Positions 61,050 to 64,000 of a stretch of DNA of 64,000 nucleotides are shown piece by piece. The notes under the pieces are model-generated. The model saw only the letters and a list, made by a program, of their open reading frames with translations, was not told the origin of the DNA and searched no databases. How positions within the stretch are numbered: the first letter of the stretch is position 1; the number at the start of each line of letters is the position of its first letter. A program made the translations under genes and the position numbers. This DNA comes from Clavelina lepadiformis. Its lineage: Eukaryota > Chordata > Ascidiacea > Aplousobranchia > Clavelinidae. Where the stretch lies: positions 18,174,479 to 18,238,478 of the forward strand of contig NC_135243.1 in NCBI RefSeq assembly GCF_947623445.1, in the 5' to 3' direction.

Positions 61050-63456
61050 GATTTCAAAAGAAAGAAAATGGCCTTTTCAATTATAATTCGATTCCATAGG
61101 AAGTTTGACAATGGCAAACAGTTGCTAGAAATTTGATTGAAATATACAGCATGACTAAAATGCTTACAACACCCGGTATTCCCAGGCGGTCACCCATAAA
61201 AGTACTAACCGGGCCCGAGGTTGCCTAACTTCCGACATCGAACGAGATCGGGTCTACTTAACCTGGTATGGTCGTAGGCGAATTCAAAAGAAAGAAAATG
61301 GCCTTTTCAGTTATAATTCGATTGCATAGGAAATTCAAAAACACAAACAGTTGCTAGAAATTTGATTGAAATATACAGCATGACTAAAATCCTAACAACA
61401 CCCGGTATTCCCAGGCGGTCACCCATACAAGTACTAACCGGGCCCGAGGTTGCTTAACTTCCGAGATCGAACGAGATCGGGTCTACTCAACCTGGTATGG
61501 TAGTAGGCGATTTCAAAAGAAAAAAAATGGCCTTTTCAATTATAATTCGATTGCATAGGAGGTTTGACAAAGGCAAACAGTTGCTATAAATTTGATTGAA
61601 ATATACAGCATGACTAAAATGCTTACAACACCCGGTATTCCCAGGCGGTCACCCATCCAAGTACTAACCGGGCCCGAGGTTGCCTAACTTCCGAGATCGA
61701 ACGAGATCGGGTCTACTCAACCTGGTATGGTCGTAGGCGAATTCAAAAGAAAGAAAATGGCCTTTTCAATTATATTTCGATTGCATAGGAAATTCAAAAG
61801 CGCAAACAGTTGCTAGAAATTTGATTGAAATATACAGCATGACTAAAATGCTTACAACACCCGGTATTCCCAGGCGGTCACCCATCCAAGTACTAACCGG
61901 GCCCGAGGTTGCTTAACTTCCGAGATCGAACGAGATCGGGTCTACTCAACCTGGTATGGTAGTAGGCGATTTCAAAAGAAAGACAATGGCTTTTTCAATT
62001 ATAATTCGATTGCATAGGAAGTTTGACAACAGCAAACAGTTGCCAGAAATTTGATTGAAATATACAGCATGACTAAAATGCTTACAACACCCGGTATTCC
62101 CAGGCGGTCACCCATCCAAGTACTAACCGGGCCCGAGGTTGCCTAACTTCCGAGATCGAACGAGATCGGGACTACTCAACCTGGTATGGTCGTAGGCGAA
62201 TTCAAAAGAAAAAAAATGGCTTTTTCAATTATAATTCGATTGCATAGGAAATTCAAAAGCGCAAACAGTTGCTAGAAATTTGATTGAAATATACAGCATG
62301 ACTAAAATGCTTACAACACCCGGTATTCCCAGGCGGTCCCCCATCCAAGTACTAACCGGGCCCGAGGTTGCTTAACTTCCGAGATCGAACGAGATCGGGT
62401 CTACTCAACCTGGTATGGTCGTAGGCGATTTCAAAAGAAAGAAAATAGCTTTTTCAATTATAATTCGATTGCATAGGAAGTTTGACAACAGCAAACAGTT
62501 GCCAGAAATTTGATTGAAATATACAGCATGACTAAAGTGCTTACAACACCCGGTATTCCCAGGCGGTCACCCATCCAAGTACTAACCGGGCCCTAGGTTG
62601 CTTAACTTCCGAGATCGAACGAGATCGGGTCTACTCAACCTGGTATGGTCGTAGGCGATTTCAAAAGAAAGAAAATGGCCTTTTCAATTATAATTCGATT
62701 GCATAGGAAGTTTGACAAAGGCAAACAGTTGCTAGAAATTTGATTGAAATATACAGCATGACTAAAATGTTTACAACACCCGGTATTCCCAGGCGGTCAC
62801 CCATCCAAGTACTAACCGGGCCCGAGGTTGCTTAACTTCCGAGATCGAACGAGATCGGGTCTACTCAACCTGGTATGGTCGTAGGCGATTTCAAAAGAAA
62901 GAAAATGGCCTTTTCAATTATAATTCGATTGCATAGGAAATTCAAAACTCAAACAGTTGCTATAAATTTGATTGAAATATACAGCATGACTAAAATGCTT
63001 ACAACACCCGGTATTCCCAGGCGGTCCCCCATCCAAGTACTAACCGGGCCCGAGGTTGCTTAACTTCCGAGATCGAACGAGATCGGGTCTACTCAACCTG
63101 GTATGGTCGTAGGCGATTTCAAAAGAAAGAAAATAGCTTTTTCAATTATAATTCGATTGCATAGGAAGTTTGACAAAGGCAAACAGTTGCTATAAATTTG
63201 ATTGAAATATACAGCATGACTAAAATGCTTACAACACCCGGTATTCTCAGGCGGTCACCCATCCAAGTACTAACCGGGCCCGAGGTTGCTTAACTTCCGA
63301 GATCGAACGAGATCGGGTCTACTCAACCTGGTATGGTCGTAGGCGATTTCAAAAGAAAGAAAATGGTATTTTCAATTATAATTCGATTGCATTGGAAGTT
63401 TGACAAAAGCAAACAGTTGCTAGAAATTTGATTGAAATATACAGCATGACTAAAAT

Positions 63457-63574
63457 GCTTACAACACCCGGTATTACCAGGCGGTCACCCATCCAAGTAC
63501 TAACCGGGCCCTAGGTTGCTTAACTTCCGAGATCGAACGAGATCGGGTCTACTCAACTTGGTATGGTCGTAGGC
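63457..63574 (-). rRNA. 5S rRNA gene, unit 277, GCCTGGTAATACC variant
   Basis: Just after box C this copy reads CCTGGTAATACC instead of CCTGGGAATACC, a private change. The left spacer matches the one before 59095, while the gene and its right flank match the 41433/60932 type, so the unit is a recombinant. Confidence 0.88.
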
Positions 63575-63915
63575 GATTTCAAAAGAAAGAAAATGGCCTT
63601 TTCAATTATAATTCGATTCCATAGGAAGTTTGACAATGGCAAACAGTTGCTAGAAATTTGATTGAAATATACAGCATGACTAAAATGCTTACAACACCCG
63701 GTATTCCCAGGCGGTCACCCATAAAAGTACTAACCGGGCCCGAGGTTGCCTAACTTCCGACATCGAACGAGATCGGGTCTACTCAACCTGGTATGGTCGT
63801 AGGCGAATTCAAAAGAAAGAAAATGGCCTTTTCAGTTATAATTCGATTGCATAGGAAATTCAAAAACACAAACAGTTGCTAGAAATTTGATTGAAATATA
63901 CAGCATGACTAAAAT

Positions 63916-64000
63916 CCTAACAACACCCGGTATTCCCAGGCGGTCACCCATACAAGTACTAACCGGGCCCGAGGTTGCTTAACTTCCGAGATCGAACGAG
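63916..64000 (-). rRNA. Partial 5S rRNA gene at right edge, unit 279
   Basis: Only the 3' 85 nt of the gene lie in the window; the 5' part continues beyond 64000. It belongs to the GTTGTTAGG class and its box C begins GTATGGGTGACC. It matches the gene at 61391 (offset 2525). Confidence 0.93.

Larger units (their letters stand above)
1..64000 (-). repeat. Tandem 5S rDNA array, about 279 units of about 229.5 bp
   Basis: The whole window is one satellite-like array of 5S rRNA units, all in the same orientation, with genes transcribed right to left. Gene-to-gene spacing is mostly 229 or 230 bp, with 226, 227, 228 and 233 bp classes caused by small spacer or gene indels. I stepped through every unit by locating the gene 3' end (normally gcttacaac on the plus strand) and 5' end (normally gtcgtaggc). 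There is no interruption and neither edge reaches unique sequence, so the true array is longer. Tandem 5S arrays of this kind supply 5S rRNA to the large ribosomal subunit. Confidence 0.98.
56233..64000 (-). repeat. Array tile 8: 5S units 246-279 with gene coordinates
   Basis: Low coordinates of the 5S genes (all to +117 except the last): 56344, 56572, 56802, 57032, 57261, 57491, 57721, 57947, 58177, 58407, 58635, 58865, 59095, 59325, 59554, 59782, 60012, 60242, 60472, 60702, 60932, 61162, 61391, 61621, 61850, 62080, 62309, 62539, 62769, 62997, 63227, 63457, 63687, and 63916 (cut by the window end after 85 nt). Most of this tile is recent duplication of units seen at 53.7-56.9 kb. Confidence 0.95.

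Noticed and set aside
1-64000. CRISPR array
   Set aside because: Units are about 230 bp with no short repeat and unique spacer pattern; the content is a Pol III rRNA gene.
1-64000. Centromeric satellite
   Set aside because: The HOR pattern looks like alpha satellite, but the monomer contains a complete 5S rRNA gene with promoter boxes and terminator. A centromeric role cannot be excluded but nothing in the sequence supports it.
1-64000. 5S-derived SINE (SINE3-like) family
   Set aside because: No RT-derived tail, no target-site duplications and no dispersed insertions; all copies are in strict tandem register with an unbroken spacer.

Overview
The window is one unbroken, head-to-tail array of 5S ribosomal RNA genes on the minus strand. 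I count 278 complete genes plus one cut by the right edge (63916-64000). Each gene is 118 nt (117 nt in nine copies). Successive genes start 226-233 bp apart (mean about 229.5 bp), so each is separated by an AT-rich spacer of roughly 110-115 bp. There are no protein-coding genes, no tRNA or spliced-leader genes, no transposon insertions, no inversions and no flanking single-copy DNA at either end.

Organism: a eukaryote, most likely an animal. The gene folds as a eukaryotic 5S rRNA (helices I-V recognisable). It carries an internal polymerase III control region of metazoan type: box A near nt 51-61, intermediate element near nt 67-72, and box C GGATGGGTGACCGCCTGG at nt 81-98. Recalled from memory, its 3' half is nearly the same as vertebrate 5S. 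I cannot assign a phylum.

Unit layout, read along the minus strand: a TATA-like palindrome AATTATAATT at -39 to -30, a T-rich stretch, the 118-nt gene, an oligo-T terminator starting 2 nt after the gene, then AT-rich spacer up to the next promoter. The four Ts are lost in 17 units; T runs in the next spacer would act as backup.

Large-scale layout: the units are not homogeneous. They fall into recognisable spacer and gene classes, arranged in higher-order repeats (HORs) of 1, 2, 5, 12, 14, 17, 18 and more units. The clearest are an 18-unit tandem duplication (about 11923-20193), a 14-unit one (about 53693-60119), a 5-unit one (41321-43610) and an identical single-unit pair (47056-47515). Some classes are regional. 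A gene class with an altered 3' end (GTAATGTAAGC) occurs only at 5.6-18.6 kb. A spacer class with a 2-bp deletion occurs only beyond 20 kb. A GTTGTAAAC 3' end occurs only beyond 55 kb. This is the pattern expected from unequal crossing-over and local gene conversion.

Function: all intact copies would make the same 5S rRNA for the large ribosomal subunit. Many carry changes in helix I, box A, box C or the terminator, so the array mixes probably active copies with probably impaired ones. The most common gene form has a C.A mismatch at the third pair of helix I; a 21-copy minority beginning GCTTACGAC restores that pair.
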